In this document: positions 9,257 to 16,967 of the stretch, in pieces
How the letters are laid out: each line of letters begins with the position of its first letter
Position numbering within the stretch: the stretch's first letter is position 1
Origin: JBDHUJ01 sp039809105
GTDB taxonomy: Bacteria; Patescibacteriota; Saccharimonadia; Saccharimonadales; UBA4665
Assembly (NCBI GenBank): GCA_039809105.1
Contig: JBDHUJ010000008.1
Coordinates: forward strand, 1-46,680
DNA: 46,680 bases
Direction of reading: 5' to 3'
Program-made: the position numbers and the translations under genes
The notes under the pieces: model-generated
The model's input: the letters and a program-made list of their open reading frames with translations, nothing else
Database searches by the model: none
What the model was told of the DNA's origin: nothing

Positions 9257-9380
9257 ATCACCTCCTAAAAAGGTACTAGTAATGAATTTAGTAAGTTATC
9301 GGTTGCTTGAGTTGTTAAATAACACCTTGAATACAGCCCTTGCCTCACTGCAAGAGTATCTATACCCAATCCTTAGTTAC

Positions 9381-9409
9381 ATTGTAGCATAAAGGTTATA
9401 TATTGTCAA
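9381..9409 (-). promoter_or_regulatory. Near-consensus sigma70 promoter of the 9256 gene
   Basis: Minus strand TTGACA (9409-9404), 17-bp spacer, TACAAT (9386-9381). The predicted start near 9374 gives a 5' UTR of about 118 nt ending in AGGAGGTGAT. Confidence 0.75.
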
Positions 9410-9474
9410 TATTATGGGCTACGTTGTAAACACAAGCACATTACACTTCCGTCATTCCCTCTCGCCATTTCCGT

Positions 9475-9566
9475 GTTGTCATCCCAGCGAAGGCTGGGAT
9501 CCAGGTAAACGGGATGCCGCAGGCAGCTAAACAAGCACTAGATTCCAGCCTTCGCTGGAATGACAA
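9475..9566. repeat. Inverted repeat, GTCATCCCAGCGAAGG family
   Basis: Left arm GTTGTCATCCCAGCGAAGGC and right arm GCCTTCGCTGGAATGACAAC, each with an internal small palindrome (CCAGCGAAGGCTGG type), around a loop of about 35 nt. Confidence 0.85.
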
Positions 9567-9672
9567 CGCACAGCGGAGGCATGCCGGGGTAATGCAATCA
9601 GGTATCGGGTTGTTAAAGAACGCGGCCGTCCAGCCGCTCGGGACAAATCAGACCATTAGCAAACACTTCGTC

Positions 9673-9754
9673 CAAGTACCAAGTTTCAAGCCTCAAGTAT
9701 CAAGTGAGCTTCCCGTTCCCTACTTGGAACTTGAAACCTGAAACTTGGTACTTG
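9673..9754. repeat. Inverted repeat, CAAGTACCAAGTTTCA family
   Basis: CAAGTACCAAGTTTCAAG on the left mirrors GAAACTTGGTACTTG on the right, with further degenerate copies of the motif inside. Confidence 0.8.
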
Positions 9755-9774
9755 TCTTATTCTTGGGGTAATGC

Positions 9775-9855
9775 GCGGTAATGGTGATGAAGACTGGTGT
9801 GGGGTGAGGGCTGGAAGCCTTCGAACCTTGACCAGTCAACATCGACCATTACCGC
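9775..9855. repeat. Long imperfect hairpin
   Basis: GCGGTAATGGT (9775-9785) pairs with ACCATTACCGC (9845-9855). The stem continues through GATG/CATC and ACTGGT/ACCAGT, giving arms of about 25 nt. Confidence 0.8.
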
Positions 9856-9954
9856 ACACGGCGTAACGCTTGCCACACGAAAAATCGTGCTACCTTTTTC
9901 GCATATATTGGCGTCGACCGAAGTCAACGATTACACTCAGAAAACATCGTTTCC

Positions 9955-10015
9955 CGGACACTTCATAGCCGAAAGGCTATGCTGTAGTCTCCCCCCGACA
10001 GGAGAATGTCCGAAA
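9955..10015. repeat. Three-way-junction-like hairpin downstream of lipoprotein gene
   Basis: An outer CGGACA/TGTCCG stem encloses CATAGCC-GAAA-GGCTATG and a CTCC/GGAG hairpin. It sits immediately past the stop of the gene at 10027-11283 and could end its mRNA. Confidence 0.6.
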
Positions 10016-10026
10016 AACCTCAGAAA

Positions 10027-11283
10027 CTACTCCGCCGTCGGGTTGTCTGTGTGAAGCGTCTGCTCCACACTGGCGGTAGCTGACGGGGGATTGGAGTCCC
10101 TCGTGGTTGCCACTGCCCCAGGACCGGCGGGCTGTCCAGCCGAAGCCGGAGGCGCCGCGGGAGCGGAGTAGTCACCGGTCGTGACAGCCTGACCTCCGCG
10201 GTCAGAGTAGCTGCCGGAACCGGCACCCCCCATTTCGCCCCGAGACGAGCCGCCGTCGACCTGCTCGCTCGCCTGCTTCCCAGCGGGCGGCGTGGTCGTG
10301 ATGACCGTCGTCGGCGGGGTGTATGGCACGGTGGTCTCCGAGGACGACGGAGCTTCACTGGTCACGACGACCGGCGGAGCCTCTTCGACCACCACGATGA
10401 CCGCAGGAGCCGGAGCAAGAACGCTTACCGCGACAGGAGGAGTCCCGACCGCAACAGCGTTGCCACAGCGGCCCATGACATAGACGTAACTCCCGTCTTG
10501 CCTCGTGAAGCGTGTGGCCTTGCGGTCACCGTTGATGCCCGGGGCCGTGCTGGCAACGACATTCCCTTCGGCGGTGCCGGAGTTCGTGGCGTCAACAGGG
10601 GCCTCGTCCACCGCGGGCTGACCATTGGCGATGACAAGCCGAATTTCCGTGTCCAAGGCGACGGCCGCCGTAGTGGCGCAGCCGTTGGAATCGCGCAGGG
10701 TTGCGGGATCGACCGTCTTCTGCAGCGTGTACGCTGCAGAACCGACAAGCGTACCGACATAGAACTTGGCCTTGTCCTCCCAAACGAGAGTGGCGGACTT
10801 AGCCTCTTCGTCGGTACTGGCCGAGCTAATCTCGGGGACTCCGCCAGCAAACCAGTTGCCGTTGGCGTCCGCCGGAACACCCAGACCAATCACCCACGTG
10901 TCGGCACAGGGCGCCGCAGTCGTGGACGATGCCGTCGAACTGGCCGTGGTCGAGGCCTCGGTCGTCGAAGCCGTTGCCGACGTTGGCGCCTCTTGAGCGC
11001 AGGCAGTCTGCCTGGCATTGAGACCGTCGACCTTGGCTTGTGCCGATGTCGCTGCGTTGTTCGCGTCAGTCTCGCTGGGCGTGCCTTGGGCATCCTTCGC
11101 CGCCGCTTGCGCGTCGGTGAGTTGCGTTTGGGCATCCGTGAGCTGAGACGCGACGTCGCTGCAAGCGACCTCGGTCGTGGCGGGGCTGTCGGCCGAAGCC
11201 GAGCCGCATGCCACAACAGCTGATGCAAGCAGCACACCAGTGGCGGCCACAAGCAGGTTCTTCTTAAGCTTACTACTGGGCAC
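10027..11283 (-). CDS. Ala/Thr-rich lipoprotein, function unknown
   Basis: 418 residues from a GTG with GGAGGGAAA directly upstream. The N-terminus is a lipoprotein signal (AATGVLLASAVVAC, lipobox Cys near residue 26). A short helical, probably coiled region follows (about 40-95: SQLTDAQTQLTDAQ and similar), then a Thr/Ser/Ala linker and a compact domain (about 125-275) ending GSYVYVMGRCGNAV. That ending loosely resembles the FAVLxxCGNP ending of the Cys domain in the surface proteins at 3660-7311. The C-terminal 140 residues are low-complexity Pro/Ser/Thr/Gly with no LPxTG. GC content is visibly above that of the neighbours, as for the next gene upstream. Likely a membrane-anchored surface protein. 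Confidence 0.75.
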   Translation of the reverse strand: MPSSKLKKNLLVAATGVLLASAVVACGSASADSPATTEVACSDVASQLTDAQTQLTDAQAAAKDAQGTPSETDANNAATSAQAKVDGLNARQTACAQEAPTSATASTTEASTTASSTASSTTAAPCADTWVIGLGVPADANGNWFAGGVPEISSASTDEEAKSATLVWEDKAKFYVGTLVGSAAYTLQKTVDPATLRDSNGCATTAAVALDTEIRLVIANGQPAVDEAPVDATNSGTAEGNVVASTAPGINGDRKATRFTRQDGSYVYVMGRCGNAVAVGTPPVAVSVLAPAPAVIVVVEEAPPVVVTSEAPSSSETTVPYTPPTTVITTTPPAGKQASEQVDGGSSRGEMGGAGSGSYSDRGGQAVTTGDYSAPAAPPASAGQPAGPGAVATTRDSNPPSATASVEQTLHTDNPTAE

Positions 11284-11396
11284 TTTCCCTCCTCAGGACA
11301 GTGCTCGGTGCACACGCTTCGCCAAGTGGCGGGTGGTGTGCCGAAACCCAATCGACCGGTATTTACGCTTGGTCGATCAAGAGCAGGTAGCTAGAG

Positions 11397-11840
11397 CTAC
11401 GGCACGGTAGCCGGAGCAGGAGCCGAAGTGGTCGTGGTCGCCTTCTTGCCGAAGAACGGCACCCGCGAGGGCAAATCGTTCCACGTCGTGAACGCCCACA
11501 GGACCACCAGGCCGACGATTCCGAGCGGGATGACCAGCACGAACCACCAGTCCACCGATTCGACGATGAAGTTGTAGGTCCACACACAGCCAAGCCCCAG
11601 CAAAATCGCCAGGCCTACCCTCAGGCGGTACTGCCCGGACGTCATCGTCGCGCTGTGGCCAAAGAGCCACCCCACGAAGACAATCGCCACGACCAGAACC
11701 ACCAGGAAAATCGCACTAGCAAGAGGCTGGTTGCCGAAGACGGCGAACCACTCCTTGTGCCAGGCGACCTGGTAGAACAGGTAGCAGAACACCGCCACGC
11801 CGATGGTACGGCGGAGGATGTTGCGCTTTTCGTACGACAT
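11397..11840 (-). CDS. Four-helix membrane protein, unknown
   Basis: 147 residues with AGGAGGGGAT before the ATG. Four hydrophobic segments (about 12-28, 38-62, 72-92, 98-118) are followed by a short tail (PFFGKKATTTTSAPAPATVP). Same orientation as, and about 110 bp upstream of, the lipoprotein gene, with similarly high GC, so the two may be co-transcribed. No family recognised. Confidence 0.7.
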   Translation of the reverse strand: MSYEKRNILRRTIGVAVFCYLFYQVAWHKEWFAVFGNQPLASAIFLVVLVVAIVFVGWLFGHSATMTSGQYRLRVGLAILLGLGCVWTYNFIVESVDWWFVLVIPLGIVGLVVLWAFTTWNDLPSRVPFFGKKATTTTSAPAPATVP

Positions 11841-12024
11841 GCCGATCCCCTCCTAATGGGAACCATACTGCCCGGGACCATCCCGAGAGTTCACGATTCC
11901 CCTTGTTGTTGGGACGTGACAGGCTGCCGGCAAACAAGTTGCAGGCACGCTGTCACGCCCAAGCGGGTGAGATTCGACAGGTACGTAGAAAAACGACACA
12001 ACTGCTTGGATTTCCAAGCAAACA

Positions 12025-12684
12025 AAAAACTATATGCAAATAGGGTTGTGCTTGTAAAAGCACGTAAGCGTTACATTTCTGCACCGGGAGCCGCCCAGGG
12101 TGGTATTTGCATACCAGCCAACCAGGCTATGCTCGACCAGGGCAGAACGGGACGGCTCGCGCTATCTGTAGGTGTATATGCTGCGATTTCTCTCCCGTGA
12201 GATAACGACGCTAGCAGTATACTGCTAGCTGTCTGTAGGTGAGAAACGTTTGGCAGCACTACGCGTACAAACAGCGGAGTCGCCCTGTTCTGCCCTGGCG
12301 GTACAGAGGTAAACATCCTACGGCGCCAGACTTGAGTGCTCTGCTAGGCGGCCAGCGAGAAGCGGACAAGCCGTACAGAAGTACGGTGCCGGAGCATCGC
12401 AGCTGAGCCAACAACGCAGGGTGCCAAGAGTGCCTTCAGAGGTCGGGCTCTGCCCGGCCGGCGAAGGTACGGTCTGGTGTCGTAGGAAAGTGTAAACTAA
12501 TGATCTGACTTGTAAACGTACCCCTGTTACGAAACTCCCGGAAAGCGGCCCAAAAACAGCAAAAACCACAGATGTCGCCATCTGTGCCTACCGTTTTGTT
12601 CCACCTTTTAATAGACTCTCTGTTGTGCACAGAGGAGCCCCCTTCCGGTTATGGAGTTATCTCACACGCTCCCTAACAAGGATG
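12025..12684 (-). ncRNA. Putative large structured noncoding transcript
   Basis: A strong minus-strand promoter (12690-12718) faces a 650-nt stretch without a convincing gene but dense in pairable arms: CTCTGT/ACAGAG near 12630, ACAGATG-GCGA-CATCTGT near 12580, GGGC/GCCC near 12450, CCGTAC/GTACGG near 12390, a long imperfect 24-bp stem between 12275-12299 and 12137-12160, and the 20-bp palindrome at 12210-12229. A small stem followed by TTTTTT near 12020-12040 could end it. It could instead be an unusually long 5' UTR of the 11840 gene. It does not match my memory of RNase P, tmRNA, SRP or 6S RNA. Confidence 0.4.
12210..12229. repeat. Perfect 20-bp palindrome
   Basis: GCTAGCAGTATACTGCTAGC, with no spacer, near the middle of the structured noncoding region. 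Confidence 0.85.
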
Positions 12685-12689
12685 TATAT

Positions 12690-12718
12690 ATACTACCACA
12701 AACACTTTAAATTGTCAA
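12690..12718 (-). promoter_or_regulatory. Sigma70-type promoter without an adjacent gene
   Basis: Minus strand TTGACA (12718-12713), 17-bp spacer, TAGTAT (12695-12690). It resembles the promoter at 9381-9409 and points into the gene-free structured stretch. Confidence 0.6.
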
Positions 12719-12760
12719 TATATAACACAAGCATATTGACTAATTATCAACAGCATTCAA

Positions 12761-12903
12761 CCGAATCACGAAACCCCAACAGAGACGTTGTCATCTCGAC
12801 CGAAGTGGAGAGATCTTCCCGCACTAGGGGTAACTAGCTGGAAGATTTCTCCACTACGCTACGCTTCGGTCGAAATGACGGGGGTGAGGTTTCGTGATTC
12901 GGG
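12761..12903. repeat. Composite inverted repeat, copy 2 (GTCATCTCGACCG family)
   Basis: Same plan as 5408-5551: outer CCGAATCACGAAACCCC arm with GGTTTCGTGATTCGGG, inner GTCATCTCGACCGAAG with CTTCGGTCGAAATGAC, and a central GTGGAGA/TCTCCAC hairpin. Confidence 0.87.
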
Positions 12904-12937
12904 TCATTCACCCTTGAGCCACGGAGTTCAATACTAC

Positions 12938-13501
12938 TTATGATGGGCGCGTTCTGGGTGCCGGGCCTCGATGAAGGTCGATAAGCAGTCCAATGCCACA
13001 GGCCAGCAGGACAACGCCAAGTATCAGGTTCTCAATCCCTAGAAATCTAGGCCCGCTTTCCGAGTTACCGTCTCCGACGATAAGCACATCGTCGGTAGCC
13101 GTTGGCTGCACGTATAGGTCTGGGACTAGCGCGTAGCTGGGGTAGGCCACTCCAGGGTCAAGATTAGTAGAAGCGTGAATCTCTTCACTATCTACCATAC
13201 GGTGGTCTACCGGCTGCAAGGCGGTATCTGTGGGCGTGAACGTGCCGCTACAAGCATACGCGGTGCTTTCGTACCGGTGCCCTTTGGTGGACACACATTC
13301 GTCGGCCACAAAGCTACCGCTCAGCTGCTGGCTGTTTGTGACACCGAACAGTCCGACCACTCCCCTCAGCCCAAAGAAAACTCCAGCCAAGAGCATCACC
13401 ACGCCCATGCTCACCGCGAAAACTCCTGCCGCCTTGGAGTTGCCCATAGAACGACGTTTAGTTGTGGTTTGTGCCGGTTGCAAAGCAGGTTTTTTTGTCA
13501 T
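12938..13501 (-). CDS. Membrane protein with exposed middle domain, unknown
   Basis: 187 residues. A basic N-terminus is followed by a membrane segment (about 25-50), a polar domain of about 100 residues with Cys in DECVSTKG and YACSG, and a second membrane segment near 155-175 with a short basic tail. The middle domain therefore probably lies outside the membrane. The start is leaderless-type: TATACT 6 nt before ATG. About 40 bp downstream of the histidine kinase gene on the same strand. No family recognised. Confidence 0.75.
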   Translation of the reverse strand: MTKKPALQPAQTTTKRRSMGNSKAAGVFAVSMGVVMLLAGVFFGLRGVVGLFGVTNSQQLSGSFVADECVSTKGHRYESTAYACSGTFTPTDTALQPVDHRMVDSEEIHASTNLDPGVAYPSYALVPDLYVQPTATDDVLIVGDGNSESGPRFLGIENLILGVVLLACGIGLLIDLHRGPAPRTRPS

Positions 13502-13507
13502 GCCAGA

Positions 13508-13513
13508 AGTATA
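13508..13513 (-). promoter_or_regulatory. Leaderless -10 box (TATACT)
   Basis: TATACT, 6 nt (TCTGGC), ATG at 13501. Confidence 0.55.
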
Positions 13514-13541
13514 GCAGAGGGCTCACCTCGCCGAACAGGCC

Positions 13542-15725
13542 TTACGCCGCCTGGGTACGAGATGCGTCTGGGACGGCATGCGTGCGTTTGTTGAAGCGGA
13601 AGCCAAAGGTACTGCCCTTGCCTTCTTCGCTTTCGAAAATGATTGCGCCGCCTTGTGCCGCCACAACTTTCTTAGCCATAAACAGCCCCAGCCCGGTGCC
13701 ATCCGGCCGCGCCTGCCGCGCATTTTCCGCCCGGTAGAACTTAGTGAACAAGTGCCGCTGCTCGCGCCGCGGTACGCCGATGCCGGTGTCTTGCACCATA
13801 TACTGCACGCTCCCCGGCGTCTCTACCAGGTTCACGGTGACTTTGCCACCCGGCGGCGTGTAGTAAATGGCGTTGTCTATAAAGTTCATAACTACCTGGT
13901 GGATTTTGGTTTCGTCGAGCATCAGCTCCGGGAAATCTTCCGGGTAATTGAACGCCAGCCGCACGTCACGCGAAGCGGCTGTCTGCGCCAGCTGGTTGAG
14001 TTCCGACTGGACGACATCGACCAGGTTGGTCGGCGTGGATTCTATGACGAACTTGCCGGTGCCCAGCCGCGAGAGGTTCAGCAGGTCGGCGATGAGGTAG
14101 ACCATACGCTGCGCGCTAACGTACGACTGTTCCAGCAGCCGGCGCTGGTTGGCGTTCAGTTTGCCGGCGTCGCCCTCGAGCACCATGCTCAGGTAGCCCT
14201 TCACGGCCGTCAGCGGCGTGCGCAGCTGGTGGCTGGCCATGGTTATGAACTCGTCCTTGGTCGCATCCAACCCCTGCAACTTTTCGTTCGTCTTCCGTAG
14301 CTTCCGCGTGGCTTCATTGATGTTCTCTTGCAACGTCTCATTAAAGTGCTGAATCTGCTCGAACCGCAGACTGTTTTCAACCGCAATAGTCAGCTCATTG
14401 ACCACGATTTCAAGCACCCGTACATCTTTGGAATTGTAGGGGTTGCCGCTCAGACGCTGCCCCAGCAACATATAACCCATTACTTCGACCCCGTGACGGG
14501 TGGTTGTAACTAACCGGCCCACCGCCTCGACAGCGTGTTGGCGCAGCTGCGTATCAAGTGGCGTCTGAGGACGTTCAAGCTCGTCTACAATGAGCATGGT
14601 GCCGTCGGAATGATGCATCAGCTTACTTATCTCACGCACCGTATCTTCTTTGGGTGCAGGCGAACCGACACTCACCAGCCGCGGCTGGCCATCGGTCGGG
14701 TCGTAGATAACGAACACGCAGAACTTCGCCTTCAAAGTACGACGTATGAGGCTGGCACTGAGGCGCAGCAGCTTTGTCATGTCCGTGTTGGCGACCAGCA
14801 GGCGGTTCAATTCGTCCAGGAGCGCCTGACTGTCATACGCGTCACGGTAAAACAACGTGTTCGTAATACTGTCGAAAAACGATTTCAGACTGCTGAACGC
14901 TAGCGCGGCAACGGAGGTTGCAAGCGAAAGGTAAACTTGCGCCTGCAGGCTGAGGTGCCAGTCAAATACTAATCTCGACAAGCCGAAGACGACTATACCG
15001 AACAGGGCAGCCATGACGACGATGGTCGAAAGATACGCCACCGAACGGACAACGAAAAACCGTATGTCGAACAGTTTGTGACGAATGATGGCATAGCCTA
15101 TAACCAGCACAAAAAATGCGACGTAAAGCGGACTCAGAAAGATGAGTCCGACGTCCTGGAAAACTACCGGCAAGATAAAGGCGGTTATCGGTGCAAAAAT
15201 AAGCATGGGCATGATTCCTACGAGCACATAGAGATACTGTTGGCGCTGGTATCCGGTACTCGTACGGATACGCCTGACGAGGACTACCGATGCCGCGAAC
15301 AGGAAGGCTATGAGCTGTACGAAGAAGAGCGTAGCACCGACCGCCGGTACCGGAGCCGGATTCGCACCGCTTCCCAGCCCGCTGAATACGAACGGCGTCA
15401 GTGTCAGGATGGCAACGAGAATCGTATACACTACTCCGAAGCGCTGAAGCTTCGAAAGTTTTTTCGCAGTGTTACCCCCAAGAAAAAAGGCCAGGTAATA
15501 TAAAGCGGCGGCGGCGAGAGTGGAGAGAAAAACGACAACCCGAATGTAAAACAGCCGGTTGTTACTGTGCAAAGACAAGTAATTCGCGACTGGGAATAAC
15601 GCAAGGAGCAACGCCAGAAAGCCATATATCCTGTTAACGACGTGGTTTGGGTTGCGTTCAAACACGAACAGGCCGATACCGGCACTGACAACTGTACTAA
15701 TAACAAGGATGAACAGCTCAAGCAT
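13542..15725 (-). CDS. Multi-TM sensor histidine kinase
   Basis: 727 residues. Eight or so hydrophobic helices fill residues 1-270, resembling 7TM histidine-kinase sensor regions. A GAF-like stretch follows (about 300-455), then a short coiled linker (NETLQENINEATRKLRKTNEKL split around 460-480). HisKA has the phospho-accepting His in ASHQLRTPL near residue 499. HATPase_c shows the N box (MNFIDNAIYYTPPGG), G1 (DTGIGVP) and G2 (GTGLGLFMAKKVV). It autophosphorylates at the membrane. The receiver protein at 18183 is a candidate partner but is on the other strand and not adjacent. TATACT lies 8 nt before the ATG. Confidence 0.92.
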   Translation of the reverse strand: MLELFILVISTVVSAGIGLFVFERNPNHVVNRIYGFLALLLALFPVANYLSLHSNNRLFYIRVVVFLSTLAAAALYYLAFFLGGNTAKKLSKLQRFGVVYTILVAILTLTPFVFSGLGSGANPAPVPAVGATLFFVQLIAFLFAASVVLVRRIRTSTGYQRQQYLYVLVGIMPMLIFAPITAFILPVVFQDVGLIFLSPLYVAFFVLVIGYAIIRHKLFDIRFFVVRSVAYLSTIVVMAALFGIVVFGLSRLVFDWHLSLQAQVYLSLATSVAALAFSSLKSFFDSITNTLFYRDAYDSQALLDELNRLLVANTDMTKLLRLSASLIRRTLKAKFCVFVIYDPTDGQPRLVSVGSPAPKEDTVREISKLMHHSDGTMLIVDELERPQTPLDTQLRQHAVEAVGRLVTTTRHGVEVMGYMLLGQRLSGNPYNSKDVRVLEIVVNELTIAVENSLRFEQIQHFNETLQENINEATRKLRKTNEKLQGLDATKDEFITMASHQLRTPLTAVKGYLSMVLEGDAGKLNANQRRLLEQSYVSAQRMVYLIADLLNLSRLGTGKFVIESTPTNLVDVVQSELNQLAQTAASRDVRLAFNYPEDFPELMLDETKIHQVVMNFIDNAIYYTPPGGKVTVNLVETPGSVQYMVQDTGIGVPRREQRHLFTKFYRAENARQARPDGTGLGLFMAKKVVAAQGGAIIFESEEGKGSTFGFRFNKRTHAVPDASRTQAA

Positions 15726-15733
15726 TAAACATA

Positions 15734-15739
15734 AGTATA
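15734..15739 (-). promoter_or_regulatory. Leaderless -10 box (TATACT) of histidine kinase
   Basis: TATACT, 8 nt, ATG at 15725. Confidence 0.5.
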
Positions 15740-15764
15740 ATGCAGCTGGCGGGATAATAAAGAG

Positions 15765-16967
15765 CTAGTTCGCGGCCGAAGCTTTGCCGGCGTGAGCAAA
15801 CTCCTGCAACGCTCGAATAAAATCCAAAGGTCCTTCGGCCGATTTGAGGCCTAGTATCTTTTTGACCGAGCCTGTGTGGCGACCCGATTTTACGGGCTGG
15901 CCCAAGAATATGGCAGCAGCAGTCTCTGCTACGAGATTACCCGTTGTCGACGCGGTTGTACCTAATTGGGGCATACCGCTAAGTGTCTTACCGATGCCCG
16001 CGGCCGAGCTCAGCATGCGGGCCGAGACATTGCGAAGACCCACAATTTTCAGAGTCAGCTTACGCTGTTCCTCTGGCGACATAGTTCCGTCGACAAGAGC
16101 CATGAACTGGGCCGGTGATATACGTCCATCAAACGGAACTGTACGCTTATCGATATCGTACCGCTCAACATCTATAACCGACTTCCTGTCTACATCCGTA
16201 CCCATAAGTACAGGAATACCCCGCCACTTAGCATGTAGTCGCAAAAGCGCCTTTATAGCAATGTCATCGACTTCATCGACAACCACACCTGGCTCATGCG
16301 CGAAAATCGCTTCAATGTTATCGCGCGTGACACCTTCGGGGAAATGTACTTGCTTGAGATAGGGATTTCTCAGGCTAGTTTTCGTAGCCTGAAGGTCAAC
16401 CTTTAGCCCGCCGGCATTTGACATATTGGCATCCATGCGGTTAAAATTTATGGGCTCTATTCTGTCCATATCGGCATAAATGCGTTTATTGCCCATGCCT
16501 AGACGCATCATTGCGTCGTCAACATTACTACCTACGCTTAGACCGGCTACAAGAATCGTTTGCTCACGCAGTGTGTCCTGTTCGGTAAGGCTAATCGCGT
16601 TCTGGTTGCGTGTCGTCGTGAGTGCGTAGTGGTCCGCCTCGTCAGCATAACGAACGACCTTATGAAGCCACGGAAAATAGACGCTGGTACCGTATGTGTT
16701 GCGCCGTGCTCCCTGCTCGTGCATGAATGCAGCCTTAGCATCTCCATCGTGCATTTTGTCCGGGTAACGCAGCTTGAACAGGCTGTCGAATACTACTTCG
16801 ACTTCATCGACAACTCCCGCGCCGCTCTGGCGTGCCGCTTCGGCCACCATGGGCTGGGTGATATGCTCCGAGAGGCCGAACATAACCGGTTCTTTCCAGC
16901 CGTCCGATGGTTGCAGCTGTGCAGCCATATCAGCTATCGTAATGTGTGAATCGGCTTCGATGCTCAT
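15765..16967 (-). CDS. E1/ThiF-like adenylating protein
   Basis: 400 residues. A helical N-terminal region of about 130 residues precedes a Rossmann-type E1/ThiF domain. The nucleotide loop is VAGLSVGSNV (a variant of GxGxxG) near 140. It is followed by YADMDRIEPINFNRM, matching the ThiF Asp...Asp...Asn-x-Asn-Arg signature, a candidate catalytic Lys in QATKTSL, and the VDEVDDIAIKALL segment that corresponds to the family's D-x-x-D-N region. No CxxC zinc pairs are seen, unlike MoeB/ThiF. The family activates a carboxylate with ATP; the substrate here is unknown. Its start overlaps the stop of the upstream gene by ATGA, so translation is coupled. Confidence 0.8.
   Translation of the reverse strand: MSIEADSHITIADMAAQLQPSDGWKEPVMFGLSEHITQPMVAEAARQSGAGVVDEVEVVFDSLFKLRYPDKMHDGDAKAAFMHEQGARRNTYGTSVYFPWLHKVVRYADEADHYALTTTRNQNAISLTEQDTLREQTILVAGLSVGSNVDDAMMRLGMGNKRIYADMDRIEPINFNRMDANMSNAGGLKVDLQATKTSLRNPYLKQVHFPEGVTRDNIEAIFAHEPGVVVDEVDDIAIKALLRLHAKWRGIPVLMGTDVDRKSVIDVERYDIDKRTVPFDGRISPAQFMALVDGTMSPEEQRKLTLKIVGLRNVSARMLSSAAGIGKTLSGMPQLGTTASTTGNLVAETAAAIFLGQPVKSGRHTGSVKKILGLKSAEGPLDFIRALQEFAHAGKASAAN

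Larger units (their letters stand above)
9257..10026. other. Gene-free region packed with palindromes
   Basis: About 770 bp. Apart from the promoter at 9381-9409, it consists largely of four different long inverted repeats annotated separately. No coding frame is convincing. Confidence 0.6.

Noticed and set aside
12318..12630. Minus-strand frames of 64-87 codons in the noncoding region
   Set aside because: Overlapping frames with no initiation signals or protein-like composition, lying on strongly structured sequence.
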